The position numbers and the translations under genes are program-made. Positions 42,812-51,035 of a stretch of DNA of 51,035 nt are shown here, piece after piece. Source of the DNA: an uncultured Burkholderiales bacterium (GTDB lineage: Bacteria; Pseudomonadota; Gammaproteobacteria; Burkholderiales; Burkholderiaceae_C); assembly GCA_903896615.1 (NCBI GenBank), contig CAITYM010000082.1:1-51035 (forward strand), written 5' to 3'. The notes below the pieces were generated by a model. It had not been told where the DNA came from, did no database searches, and saw only the letters and a program-made list of their open reading frames with translations. The first letter of the stretch is position 1; every line of letters begins with the position of its first letter.

Positions 42812-45433
42812 ATGGCGAATTCAGCCCGGGCAAGTAACACCCAACAACGCGAGTTATTGGAGAGTGCAATTAATTTGCACCGCATGGGTGAATTTGCAAA
42901 CGCCAAATCAAGCTATTTAACAATCCTTAAAGCTAATCCTAGGCAGGTTGATGCACTGCACCTTTTGGGGGTCGTTGAGCTACAAGCAGGCAATTGGGGG
43001 GTGGCAGCGGAATATATTTCCAAGTCACTCGCTATCAATCCAGATCAACCGGGAGCGTTAAACAATTACGGAATAGTACTAAAAGAATTGAAACAATTCC
43101 CGCTAGCCATTGATCAATATTTAAAAGCTATAAATCTAAATGCCTATGATGCTAATACATACATGAATTTAGGGAATGCCTACCAAGCTGCTGGAAGTTA
43201 TGAAGCCGCGGTTAAAGCGTACGATACAAGTCTTGTTTTAGAGCCAGCGTTAGTACCCGCAATCGTCAATAAAGCCTTTGCATTATCTAGGCTAGGTAGC
43301 GAAGTATATGCAATTCACAACTACAAAATTGCTTTAAAAGTCAATTCTCAAGACCCTAATATTTACAACAATCTGGGTAATTCTCTAAAGAATGTGAATG
43401 AGCTAAGGTTGGCGTTAACTTGTTATGAAAAAGCTCAAGATCTAGATCCGAATTACGCAGATGCTTATTTTAATCAAGGCAACTTATTAAGAGAGCTTGG
43501 GGATTTAGAGAAGGCATTACTTAGTTATGAAAAGGCAATCGAGATAAAGCCTAATGTAGTAGAACACTACATTAATCTGGGTAATTTATTGAGAGAGTTG
43601 AAGCGTCCTAAGGACGCATTTTATAGTTTGACAAATGCGCTAAGATTAAAAGTAGACTTTACGCAGGCTTATAACAACCGAGGCAATGCCGCGTTAGATT
43701 TGGGACAATATGCCAATGCCTTAGATGATTATTCCTTTGCGATTGCATTGGATCCAGGATACTGTGAGGCATATAACAATAAAGGCAATGTGCTTCGGTT
43801 GATTGCAGATATGACGGCGGCGAGATTGCATTACCAAAGAGCCAGTCGATTAGATTCAAGCTACGCTGATGCACAAAATAACCTAGGCGTGCTGTGTGTA
43901 GAGTCCTCTTTAATTAAGTCCTCGATCGACTATTTCGATCACGCCTTAGAACTGAATCCCAATTTTACAGATGCTTATTTTAATAGAGCTAATGCACTTA
44001 GGGAACTAAAGCATTTTAAAGAAGCGATTTTAGATTACCGCAAAGCATTAGCAATTAATCCTTGCTATGAATTTTTAGAGGGTTTGCTGCTTCACTCAAA
44101 AATGCAGATTTGTGATTGGGTCAATATTGAAGCTCATGTTACTCATTTAGTTAAGAGTATTGAGTTAGGTGAGAGATGCACTCCCCCCTTTCCTGTACTT
44201 GGGTTGGTAGATTCACCAGAGCTACAACTAAAGGCAGCAAGGCTTTGGGCTGATAGTAAATATCCAGCAACTCCGGTTTCAGCGCCTTTTATTTCTCAAG
44301 TCAAAAGACAGGATAATCGAAAAATTCGGTTGGGTTATTTTTCAGCAGATTTCCGGGAACATCCCGTAGCCTATTTGATGGCGGATCTATTTGAACATCA
44401 TGACCGGCACAAGTTCGAGATTGTTGCGTTTTCATTAGGCCCCAATCAAAGAGACTCAATGCGGGAGCGTTTAGAGCAGTCTTTTGATATTTGGGTTGAA
44501 TCATTTACGCTATCTGATGATGAGTTGGTCGCACGGGCTAGGGAGATGGGTATTGATATTGCGATTGATCTTGGAGGATTCACGCGCAGTAGTAGAACCG
44601 GCATTTTCGCAAAGCGACTTGCCCCCGTGCAGGTCAGTTATATAGGTTATTTGGGCACGATGGGAGCACCTTATATGGACTACCTGCTTGCCGATAAAGT
44701 TGTAATTCCACCAGAATTAACTTGCTTTTACAGTGAACAAATTGCATATATTCCCATATACCAAGCGAACGATTCCAAGAGAGTGATGTCTGCTCACCCG
44801 ATGACTCGCGCTGATCTTGGCTTACCTGATGAAGCGTTTGTATATTGTTGCTTCAACACAAATTACAAAATCACCTCAGATGTATTTTCTACTTGGATGA
44901 AAATTTTAAATAAAGTTGAGGGAAGTGTTATGTTGATTTATGCAGACACTGAACTGGCGAAAGTGAATTTAATGCATCAAGCAGTTCTGTGCGGGGTTAA
45001 TGTAAGCAGAATTTACTTCGCAGAGCGCTTAACACAGCCTGAATATTTGCTTCGTTATACCTTAGTTGATTTATTTTTAGATACAAGTCCTTATAACGCC
45101 GGAACTACAGCAAGTGATGCTTTATGGTCCGGATTGCCTGTCCTAACCTTAATGGGCAAAGCTTTTGCGGCTCGAATTGCTTCAAGTCTTCTGTACGCGC
45201 TAGATATGCCTGAACTTGTTGCTCAGTCATTGAATGAGTATGAAGAAATTGCAATTGAGTTGGGACAAAATCCTCAAAAGCTGCGCGCTATTAAAAGTAA
45301 ACTTAAATCACAAAAAGCTAAGACTGATCTTTTTAATACCCAAAAATTCACTTATGAATTGGAGCAGGTATACATAGAAATGGTTAGGAGCTCAAGGGCT
45401 GGCGAATTAATTAAAGATATTGAAATAAGCTAG
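42812..45433 (+). CDS. TPR-containing GT41 glycosyltransferase (O-GlcNAc-transferase-like)
   Basis: An 873-residue protein with twelve tandem 34-residue tetratricopeptide repeats (about 10-420, many starting NNLGN, FNQGN or NNRGN). A GT41/SPINDLY-type catalytic domain (about 500-865) follows, with IRLGYFSADFREHPVAYLM, PVQVSYIGYLGTMGAPYMDY, CCFNTNYKITSDVF and DTSPYNAGTTASDALWSGLP, the nucleotide-sugar site. Bacterial members transfer GlcNAc, glucose or fucose to proteins. The frame extends back to a TTG at 42758, but the ATG at 42812 (MANSARASNTQQ) is the more usual type of start; neither has an ideal ribosome site. No obvious acceptor protein such as a flagellin or adhesin is in the window. 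GDP-fucose genes lie 9 kb upstream. Confidence 0.92.
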   Translation: MANSARASNTQQRELLESAINLHRMGEFANAKSSYLTILKANPRQVDALHLLGVVELQAGNWGVAAEYISKSLAINPDQPGALNNYGIVLKELKQFPLAIDQYLKAINLNAYDANTYMNLGNAYQAAGSYEAAVKAYDTSLVLEPALVPAIVNKAFALSRLGSEVYAIHNYKIALKVNSQDPNIYNNLGNSLKNVNELRLALTCYEKAQDLDPNYADAYFNQGNLLRELGDLEKALLSYEKAIEIKPNVVEHYINLGNLLRELKRPKDAFYSLTNALRLKVDFTQAYNNRGNAALDLGQYANALDDYSFAIALDPGYCEAYNNKGNVLRLIADMTAARLHYQRASRLDSSYADAQNNLGVLCVESSLIKSSIDYFDHALELNPNFTDAYFNRANALRELKHFKEAILDYRKALAINPCYEFLEGLLLHSKMQICDWVNIEAHVTHLVKSIELGERCTPPFPVLGLVDSPELQLKAARLWADSKYPATPVSAPFISQVKRQDNRKIRLGYFSADFREHPVAYLMADLFEHHDRHKFEIVAFSLGPNQRDSMRERLEQSFDIWVESFTLSDDELVARAREMGIDIAIDLGGFTRSSRTGIFAKRLAPVQVSYIGYLGTMGAPYMDYLLADKVVIPPELTCFYSEQIAYIPIYQANDSKRVMSAHPMTRADLGLPDEAFVYCCFNTNYKITSDVFSTWMKILNKVEGSVMLIYADTELAKVNLMHQAVLCGVNVSRIYFAERLTQPEYLLRYTLVDLFLDTSPYNAGTTASDALWSGLPVLTLMGKAFAARIASSLLYALDMPELVAQSLNEYEEIAIELGQNPQKLRAIKSKLKSQKAKTDLFNTQKFTYELEQVYIEMVRSSRAGELIKDIEIS

Positions 45434-45560
45434 AGATTTCAATAGGGTTTTGATCGCAATATGTTTGAGATCTATTAAGGGTGTCTAATTGTGTTTCTAA
45501 ATAATGAAAGTTCTTTAATTAGAAAGATCAAATAAATACCGAAATAAATTGACAAAAAAA

Positions 45561-46727
45561 TTATTGAGGAATATTTTGTTCAATCAATTGAACGCGTTTT
45601 CCGTTTGTATCCGCAGGCAATACGCGCGTGCCTTGAAAGTACATTTGTAATTTAGAGAAATCTGGACTTGCAATTTGCCATGGACCCTTACCGTAAACGC
45701 TCATACCTTGTTCCTTGCTGAGTGTGACGGTCGTTTTTTTACCTGAACCGTCTTGTACGCAGGCTGAAGCTTTATCTAGTGCTGTGAAATAAACATAACT
45801 GCCAGCCTTAGTCGGGGCGGAGGACAAGGCAGTTGGCGCCGTATCTGAGCCTAGCAATTGACACGGATCAACCGGATTCGTAGTATTTGCAGCAGAGGAT
45901 ACGCCGGGGCTAGTTGCCTCGGACGATTTGGCGTTCATGGGGGGTGTTCCAGCATTGTTGGGAGGCGTTGCTGAAGAAGAAACCAGAGTCTGTTTTTGCA
46001 CTTCCTTGACGTCTTTGCTTGTGTTCGCTGGTGCAGATGTCGTGCTAATTACAGGTGTATTTTTGACAACTTCTGATGCGCGCGATAAGGTAGTACCAAC
46101 CGCATTCAAACTGGTGTCCACAGTGGTCTTGGCACTAGAGATAATTGCATTCTTAGAGTCCGTTAACGGATCAGCAATTTGAGATGTAATTTGGCTATTT
46201 GTTGATTCGCTTTTAAGGGGTTCAAGTACAGTAGTAACTGTGTTTTGATTGCTTTGTTCTTTTGTTACTGGGGTGATGATTTCAGTGCTTGAATCCTTAT
46301 CTTGAGAATCCCAAGGGCTTATGTACATAACAATGATAGCAATGACAATAATACCTGCCCCCCATGCCATCGCACTGGGATTTTTCTTGGTATAAACAGC
46401 GGACGGTAATATACTTTTGGAGCGTCCACCTTTATTAGATAGACGAACTATCTCCTCGATTACGTTTTTAGGGCGACTTGATTGGGATTGTTCTGCCTCA
46501 TTGTTCGAGCCTAAAGACGGATCAACTATCCGGGTTGGATCAATTATTCTTAAAACACGTTTTATAGCTTGTTGTTTAATGTCAGAAGAATAAAAGAGAT
46601 GATCTCCGCCTTCTTCTAATTGTTTGAGTTGTGGCACGGATAAGCTAGTGAGCTTAGCAAGTTCACTTAATTCGATTTGCGCTGCTTCACGCAAATTTTT
46701 GATCTCACTTAGTTCCGGCATCAACAT
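45561..46727 (-). CDS. RodZ-like HTH/transmembrane protein
   Basis: A 388-residue bitopic protein. The N-terminus has a helix-turn-helix (about 5-60: LREAAQIELSELAKLTSLSV, PQLKQLEEG), followed by a basic juxtamembrane part and one membrane helix (about 121-139). A long Ser/Thr/Asn-rich periplasmic linker leads to a C-terminal beta domain (about 300-385) similar to the RodZ C-terminal domain (DUF4115-like: GMSVYGKGPWQIASPDFSKL, then FQGTRVLPADTNGKRVQLIE). RodZ links MreB to the cell-wall elongation complex. The usual RodZ neighbours (ispG, pilW, rlmN) are absent, so it may be a second, divergent member. A 33-base palindrome lies about 300 bases upstream. Confidence 0.72.
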   Translation of the reverse strand: MLMPELSEIKNLREAAQIELSELAKLTSLSVPQLKQLEEGGDHLFYSSDIKQQAIKRVLRIIDPTRIVDPSLGSNNEAEQSQSSRPKNVIEEIVRLSNKGGRSKSILPSAVYTKKNPSAMAWGAGIIVIAIIVMYISPWDSQDKDSSTEIITPVTKEQSNQNTVTTVLEPLKSESTNSQITSQIADPLTDSKNAIISSAKTTVDTSLNAVGTTLSRASEVVKNTPVISTTSAPANTSKDVKEVQKQTLVSSSATPPNNAGTPPMNAKSSEATSPGVSSAANTTNPVDPCQLLGSDTAPTALSSAPTKAGSYVYFTALDKASACVQDGSGKKTTVTLSKEQGMSVYGKGPWQIASPDFSKLQMYFQGTRVLPADTNGKRVQLIEQNIPQ

Positions 46728-47136
46728 AGTAATTCACAATCAATGAAAATTGTTGGATAAAGATAGCGATGGATACTTTTAACTTTAACAAAGTACGGCG
46801 ACGCGCCAACTTTAATCCATTCTAAGAAATCAAATATAAATATAGCATGTTTTTGCAGAGTTGTATCATTTAATATGCATTTTGCGAAGTCTCCGTTATA
46901 AGCGAGGCACTTGCAAAGTACAAAGCGTAATGCTTTGGGTGTACGAATTAACTGCTGGGTTGAGGGTAATGATCTCAAGCCGCATAAGTCCATACTTAAA
47001 TTGATCTGTAATAGTTTTTAATATGCTAATAATTCAAATTACGTATTCGAATTATTAGAGTCTACTGAAGTGTTTGTGAACCCGCTCCAAGTGAAATGGG
47101 CAGTTGAAATTAATTGATACTTATTAAATGACACAA
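46728..47136. other. intergenic region with a long palindrome
   Basis: These 409 bases lie between the deacetylase gene and the RodZ-like gene, both on the minus strand. I see no convincing gene. A 90-codon minus-strand frame overlaps the RodZ-like start by 7 bases but has poor composition. The one strong element is the palindrome at 47026-47058. Confidence 0.5.
47026..47058. promoter_or_regulatory. 33-base near-perfect palindrome
   Basis: Fourteen-base arms CTAATAATTCAAAT and ATTCGAATTATTAG match at 13 of 14 positions around TACGT. It stands about 80 bases after the deacetylase stop and 300 bases upstream of the RodZ-like start, both read on the minus strand. No T-run follows on either strand. 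It looks more like a protein-binding operator than a terminator. Confidence 0.5.
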
Positions 47137-47979
47137 CTACTGGGTTTGAGCGCTTTTGATCCAGCTTTTGTATCGAGGGTGATGGGTTAGTGATTCAAAA
47201 CAAAACCCCTTTTCCTGCAGTCCCTTAATTAGTGGCTCTAATACCTTTGGAGCCCAGGGGTCCTCACGGGACCAAATGCCCAGATGTGCCATCAAAATAT
47301 CCCCTGACCTAATATTTTTGAGTGCTCTGTCAAGGAGTAATTGATTAGGATAACTCTGACTATTAAGCTCGTCTCCAAGAAATCCTGCCGCAGCCCAGTC
47401 TACATGCTCGAAGCCACAGGACTTTGCGACCTTAAGTAATTGAGGGGAAACTTTTCCACCAGGTGCTCTAAATAAAGGCAGAGGATCAACGCCGGTGATT
47501 TCCTTAAGTCTCGTATTTGATTTTGTAAGCTCATCGCAATACTCTTGTGCACCCCAGTTTAGTTTTTGACCTTTTAGTGGTCCTGAACTAGGTTGAAAGA
47601 TGAAGCGGTTGTTAGGAAGGTCAGCGCGCCAATACACATGATCATAAGAATGAGAAGCAAATGTATTTCCAACTGCTGCCTCAGCCTTCCACCAAGATGC
47701 CCAGTCGTTGCCCAAGCTTCCATCTCCAACTTTAGTTGGTTCTTGGGCGGCAAAATAAGTTACCCGAACGTTATGTTTTCGAAGTACATCAGAGATTAGA
47801 GGTGCCACTTCCATATGGCCTGTATCAAAGGTAAGGTAAATAGGCTTGGAGCAAGAAATAGGCGATGCGTCATGACCTAAATCTCGCGGCAATTCCAGTG
47901 CCACCGCTGAATTAATTTGACTAAGAGTAAACCAATAAAGTGAAATTAATATCTTAGAGAAACTAGATACGTTTTGCAT
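47137..47979 (-). CDS. NodB-type polysaccharide deacetylase family protein
   Basis: A 280-residue exported protein. The signal peptide (about 1-27, ending NSAVA) is followed by a NodB/CE4 domain. Motif 1 reads YLTFDTGHM: the catalytic-base Asp52 is kept, but the second Asp of the usual T-F-D-D, a metal ligand, is Thr53. Motif 2 is His110-x-x-x-His114 (SHSYDH), motif 3 is FRAPGG (Arg171), and motif 5 is MAHLG (His232). The family removes acetyl groups from chitin-, PNAG- or peptidoglycan-type glycans. The start overlaps the end of the beta-propeller gene by 17 bases, so the two are translationally linked. Confidence 0.88.
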   Translation of the reverse strand: MQNVSSFSKILISLYWFTLSQINSAVALELPRDLGHDASPISCSKPIYLTFDTGHMEVAPLISDVLRKHNVRVTYFAAQEPTKVGDGSLGNDWASWWKAEAAVGNTFASHSYDHVYWRADLPNNRFIFQPSSGPLKGQKLNWGAQEYCDELTKSNTRLKEITGVDPLPLFRAPGGKVSPQLLKVAKSCGFEHVDWAAAGFLGDELNSQSYPNQLLLDRALKNIRSGDILMAHLGIWSREDPWAPKVLEPLIKGLQEKGFCFESLTHHPRYKSWIKSAQTQ

Positions 47980-48991
47980 GCTCTAGGGTCCAAATTCCGT
48001 GCGGAGATCTACCCACCTTGACTTGTCTGATTAATTTGCCACTCTCAATGTCAACAATACTCATTCGGCCAATCCAACGAGAAGAAATGTATAGAGATTT
48101 TTGATCGGCTGATACTTCCATACAGTCTGGACCACCTGGGCCTTTGAACTCCTTGACTACTTTAAAAGTTGTGTAATCTATTAAACTAATTGTGTTTGAT
48201 ACTCTGTTGCTGACAAAAATATGTTTTGAGTCTCCTAGTGCTCGAAACGCATGTGCCCCTTCACCCGTGGGTATAGATTGAACCAGTTGGGCAGGATTTT
48301 TGCTGATATCAAAAACCTGTACTTCATGACCACCAGTGAGCCCTACCAACAGACTTTTGCCGTCTGGCGTTCCAAACACATCCGCCGGCAATGAACCCGT
48401 TTTGATACGCCATTTAATAGTTTGTGTATTTAAGTCAACTGCTACTAACTCATCGCTATCTTGCATGGTGGCATAGACGGTCGTGCTGTCAGCATTGATC
48501 CAGAGATGACTGGGTGTTTTGGATGAGGGAATTCTTTTGACAATCGATAAATCATGCCCATTCCAACTGTAAATATCGATGTGATTGAGTCGGTTGCCAA
48601 CTGTGACGAACCATTTCATGTCAGGTGAGAAACGAAGTTGGTAAGGGTCTAGGGTGTTTTTAACGACACGTTGAACCTCTGCGGTTTTGGGGTCTATAAA
48701 GGTTAGTGAGTCGCTCCCGGCGTTTGCTACGATAACTGATTTCTCATCTGGAGTAAGGTAGAGGTGGTGAGGCTCTTTCCCTGTTGGTATTTTTTTGATT
48801 TCGTGCCAATCCCCTGAATCAATTACGCTGATATTCGCGTCCAAAGAATTCAAAACAAAAAGTGGAAGACCAGTTGCCGCCAAAACATTAGTGTGCAGGA
48901 AAACAGTTGCCAAACAACACATAAGTGTTGTTGACGGACGAAAAAAAATCGACATAAAATTTAAGGGACTTATTTGGGTATTTTTGTTCAA
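47963..48991 (-). CDS. exported YVTN-type beta-propeller protein
   Basis: A 342-residue protein with a signal peptide (cleavage near HTNVLA, about 39) and about seven blades of the YVTN/Nhl-like repeat. Recurring patterns are ISVIDSGDWHEIKKIPTGKE, PHHLYLTPDEKSVIVANAGS, LPADVFGTPDGKSLLVGLTG and SVSADQKSLYISSRWIGRM-like segments. Such periplasmic propellers act as protein- or cofactor-binding scaffolds. The frame starts at TTG 48991 with AGGA nine bases upstream; an ATG at 48955 is the alternative and still leaves a full signal peptide. It is the first gene of a two-gene unit with the deacetylase, so the two may act on the same glycan or complex. Confidence 0.85.
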   Translation of the reverse strand: MNKNTQISPLNFMSIFFRPSTTLMCCLATVFLHTNVLAATGLPLFVLNSLDANISVIDSGDWHEIKKIPTGKEPHHLYLTPDEKSVIVANAGSDSLTFIDPKTAEVQRVVKNTLDPYQLRFSPDMKWFVTVGNRLNHIDIYSWNGHDLSIVKRIPSSKTPSHLWINADSTTVYATMQDSDELVAVDLNTQTIKWRIKTGSLPADVFGTPDGKSLLVGLTGGHEVQVFDISKNPAQLVQSIPTGEGAHAFRALGDSKHIFVSNRVSNTISLIDYTTFKVVKEFKGPGGPDCMEVSADQKSLYISSRWIGRMSIVDIESGKLIRQVKVGRSPHGIWTLEHAKRI

Positions 48992-49148
48992 AATTGAATT
49001 TCCTGATGTTTCATTGTGGGTCTCTGGCTTGGACGATTGCCCAGTTAAGTGATGGGTTTAAGAAAGGTGAGCGAATTGTAATTTGAAACCCCCAAGTTAG
49101 TTTGATTAGCATCAAACTTGCCATCAGTGCTGAGTTACACGCATCCGG

Positions 49149-49967
49149 TTAAATAAAAAGATTGTCAATCTCTTTTTTAGACAGCCAGCGCCACTCTCCT
49201 TCTAATAGGTCACTTGGAATTTGCAAGTTTCCAATTTGAGAGCGGTGTAATTTGCTTACCTTATGTCCGGTTGCTGCGAGCATGCGTTTGACCTGGTGAT
49301 ATTTGCCTTGCGTTAAGGTAAGTCTGAGAGTGAATTCACCCGTCAATTCAGCTTGCTGAGCGGTGATCAATTCGTACTCATCCTTTAGCTGAACGCCTTT
49401 TAATAGTTTTTCGCAAACAATTTGCTCTAGACGGTCCTCGGTCGTTACTTCATAAATTTTTGGAACATGATGCTTTGGAGAACTCATTTTATGAATAAAT
49501 TGTCCATCATCGGAAAGCAAAAGCAGCCCTGTCGTGTCTTGATCTAACCTTCCAACGGCTTGAACGCCTGGGCTTGATCCTTTTCTAGGTCTTTGCCTTA
49601 AAGGGGTGGGCAAAAGAGTGTAAACACTGGGCCAATTAGAAGGTTTTTGTGAACACTCAATCCCCATGGGTTTATAGAGCATCACGTAAGCGCAGGAATG
49701 ATAGGCCCACTGCACTTGCTCTACGCGGTAGGCAAGGCTCTCTAAGTCTTCTGCATTTATTCCTGCTTGTGCAGGGGAGCCCGTAGGACTTTGAGAGGGG
49801 AGTGAGAGGTGAGCCGCAAGTGCAGAGTAAGGATCCTTATGTACCTCAAAGTGAGTTGCTCCGGATAGATGGAGTGAATTGATTTCAAAAAAACCTTCCT
49901 CTACAAGTGCAATACAGTGACGACGGGTTCCAAATCCTTGTGAGTAAAGTAAATCAGCCGCGTTCAT
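49149..49967 (-). CDS. RsuA-family 16S rRNA pseudouridine synthase
   Basis: A 272-residue enzyme that makes pseudouridine in rRNA. The N-terminal S4-like RNA-binding part (about 1-45, DLLYSQGFGTRRHCIALVEE) is followed by a Ser/Pro-rich insert (about 50-75). The catalytic domain starts VMLYKPMGIECSQ and contains AVGRLDQDTTGLLLLSDDG with catalytic Asp142. KIYEVTTED and LTLTQGKYHQVKRMLAATGH are the closing family motifs. This fits RsuA (U516 of 16S rRNA) or a close RluE/RluF relative. The ATG overlaps the TGA stop of the upstream CoA-transferase gene by three of four bases, which suggests translational coupling. Confidence 0.9.
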   Translation of the reverse strand: MNAADLLYSQGFGTRRHCIALVEEGFFEINSLHLSGATHFEVHKDPYSALAAHLSLPSQSPTGSPAQAGINAEDLESLAYRVEQVQWAYHSCAYVMLYKPMGIECSQKPSNWPSVYTLLPTPLRQRPRKGSSPGVQAVGRLDQDTTGLLLLSDDGQFIHKMSSPKHHVPKIYEVTTEDRLEQIVCEKLLKGVQLKDEYELITAQQAELTGEFTLRLTLTQGKYHQVKRMLAATGHKVSKLHRSQIGNLQIPSDLLEGEWRWLSKKEIDNLFI

Positions 49968-51035
49968 GCTGAGACAGCTTTAGTTGAAGGCGGATGACCA
50001 ATAATGCCCCTGGCTTGGAGCTCTTTGATTTGATTGTCATTTATTCCAATTTCGTGGAGTACTTCTAGGGTGTGCTCGCCAAGTGTAGGTGCGTGGCTGC
50101 GGATCTTTCCCGGGGTGCGGGATAGTTTTGGAATTACGCCGGGTATGTCTAAAAGGGTTCCGTCAGCAAGAGTTTGCTGCACAATCATCTCCCTCGCTTT
50201 GTAATGGGGATCCTCAGCAATATCTTTCACAGTAAAAATACGTCCTGCAGGTACCCCCGCTTCGTCTAGCGCTTTTAAGACTTCATCGCAATTCAAACCA
50301 ATTGTCCAAGCTCCGATAGCAGAATCAATTTTTTTGGATTCTTTCACGCGGCCCTCATTGTGTGCAAGCGAAGTGTCCAAAGCGAGATCATTCCTGCCGA
50401 TTGTGTGCATGAGTCGCTTAAAAATACTGTCCCCATTTCCTGCTATCAGTGCGTAGGCTCCGTCTGCACAAATGTATGCATTACTGGGAGCGATGCCTGG
50501 CAATTCACTGCCTGCGGGCGCTCGTACAGCACCAAACGCACTGTACTCGGGTAACAAACTCTCCATGCAGTTAAATACAGCTTCATATAAAGCAACATCT
50601 ATGATTTGTCCTAAACCACTGCGCTGTCTCTCATGAAGGGCCATCAAAATACCTATGACACCGTGCAGGGAAGCAAGCGTATCCCCAATACTCACGCCGA
50701 CACGAACCGGAACTCGTCCGGGCTCGGCACTTAAGTGGCGAAGACCTCCCATAGCCTCAGCAACAACGCCAAACCCTGGTTTGTCTCTGTACGGGCCAGT
50801 TTGGCCGTAGCCGCTAATGCGAAGCATGATCAATTTGGGGTTGATCCTTTGAAGTACCTGAGGACCGAGTCCCCAACCCTCCATAGCTCCAGGACGAAAA
50901 TTCTCAATTAAAACGTCAGCCCCTTCAACTAGGGTACGAACTATCTCTTGAGCCTCTTTTTGTTTAAGGTCAAGGGCAAGCGATTTTTTGTTTCTTGATT
51001 GGATGTGCCACCAAACTGAGGTGCCGTTTTTGATC
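49964..51035 (-). CDS. CaiB/BaiF family III CoA-transferase, 5' end outside window
   Basis: The frame is open from the right edge of the window, and coding continues upstream of the first internal ATG (50884). The segment NKKSLALDLKQKEAQEIVRT, followed by EGADVLIENFRPGAMEGWGL, is a classical family III CoA-transferase signature. So 357 codons of the C-terminal part are present and the N-terminus, including the catalytic-Asp region if it lies in the missing part, cannot be fully checked. RISGYGQTGPYRDKPGFG and the C-terminal PGVIPKLSRTPG support the family. Enzymes of this type move CoA between short acids such as formyl-, succinyl- or carnitinyl-CoA. The stop overlaps the start of the pseudouridine synthase gene. 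Confidence 0.93.
   Translation of the reverse strand, partial: IKNGTSVWWHIQSRNKKSLALDLKQKEAQEIVRTLVEGADVLIENFRPGAMEGWGLGPQVLQRINPKLIMLRISGYGQTGPYRDKPGFGVVAEAMGGLRHLSAEPGRVPVRVGVSIGDTLASLHGVIGILMALHERQRSGLGQIIDVALYEAVFNCMESLLPEYSAFGAVRAPAGSELPGIAPSNAYICADGAYALIAGNGDSIFKRLMHTIGRNDLALDTSLAHNEGRVKESKKIDSAIGAWTIGLNCDEVLKALDEAGVPAGRIFTVKDIAEDPHYKAREMIVQQTLADGTLLDIPGVIPKLSRTPGKIRSHAPTLGEHTLEVLHEIGINDNQIKELQARGIIGHPPSTKAVSA

Noticed and set aside
46721-46993. 90-codon minus-strand frame upstream of the RodZ-like gene
   Set aside because: Composition is unlike a protein, there is no ribosome site or domain, and it overlaps the RodZ-like start.

Overview
The window looks like chromosomal DNA of a betaproteobacterium, most likely Burkholderiales with a moderate GC content (roughly mid-forties by eye). 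This is inferred from the slpA-ispH pair, cytochrome c4 next to a DUF1841 gene, a MoxR/CoxE-type VWA pair, an EmrRAB/NodT-type efflux operon and the general protein style. I see no phage, transposase, integrase, rRNA or CRISPR array. Three tRNA genes are present: Ser-CGA, Arg-CCU and Leu-UAA, all on the minus strand. Several genes appear to start at TTG or GTG.

Layout. 1-1212 (minus): a ParA/MinD-type ATPase followed by a small, very polar, His/Asp/Glu/Asn-rich protein that runs off the window. 1546-6550 (plus): FKBP-type isomerase, IspH, seryl-tRNA synthetase, a lipoprotein and a glycosyltransferase. 6902-12184: an envelope cluster with a zinc-ribbon/membrane/LprI-domain protein, a secreted caspase-like protein, a divergent outer-membrane beta-barrel and a second secreted caspase-like protein carrying two tandem copies of an unidentified domain. 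12336-13012: tRNA-Ser and a small secreted protein. 13136-18424: marR, a NodT-type outer-membrane channel, an EmrA-type adaptor and an EmrB-type pump, with a strong dyad in front of marR. 18479-21876 (minus): aroE, a small secreted protein, glutathione peroxidase and a REC/HD-GYP protein. 22148-28131: a second DHA2-type MFS pump, tRNA-Arg, VWA protein, GNAT, MoxR ATPase, cytochrome c4 and DUF1841.

28231-33533 (plus): a PcaF-like thiolase, then manC, fcl and gmd, which together make GDP-mannose and GDP-L-fucose for surface glycans. 33660-39491 (plus): a complete peptide-type ABC importer in the order permease, binding protein, permease, fused double ATPase. 39530-40321 (minus): a FAH-family hydrolase with an apparent Tat signal. 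40322-42400: an AT-rich patch with a tiny AraC-like DNA-binding protein and a 7-TM sensor kinase, lying against the 3' end of tRNA-Leu. 42812-45433 (plus): a 12-TPR GT41 (O-GlcNAc-transferase-like) protein. 45561-48991 (minus): a RodZ-like HTH/TM protein, a NodB-type deacetylase and a beta-propeller. 49149-51035 (minus): an RsuA-family pseudouridine synthase overlapping the end of a truncated CaiB/BaiF CoA-transferase.

The best candidate for something undescribed is the double-caspase/beta-barrel/LprI locus at 6.9-12.2 kb. All four products are predicted to be membrane-bound or exported, and both caspase-like genes appear to use TTG starts. Second-rank items are the tRNA-Leu-linked AT-rich sensor patch, the Tat-exported FAH enzyme, the NodB deacetylase with an altered metal-ligand position, and several unexplained dyads and 7-9 bp tandem repeats between genes.
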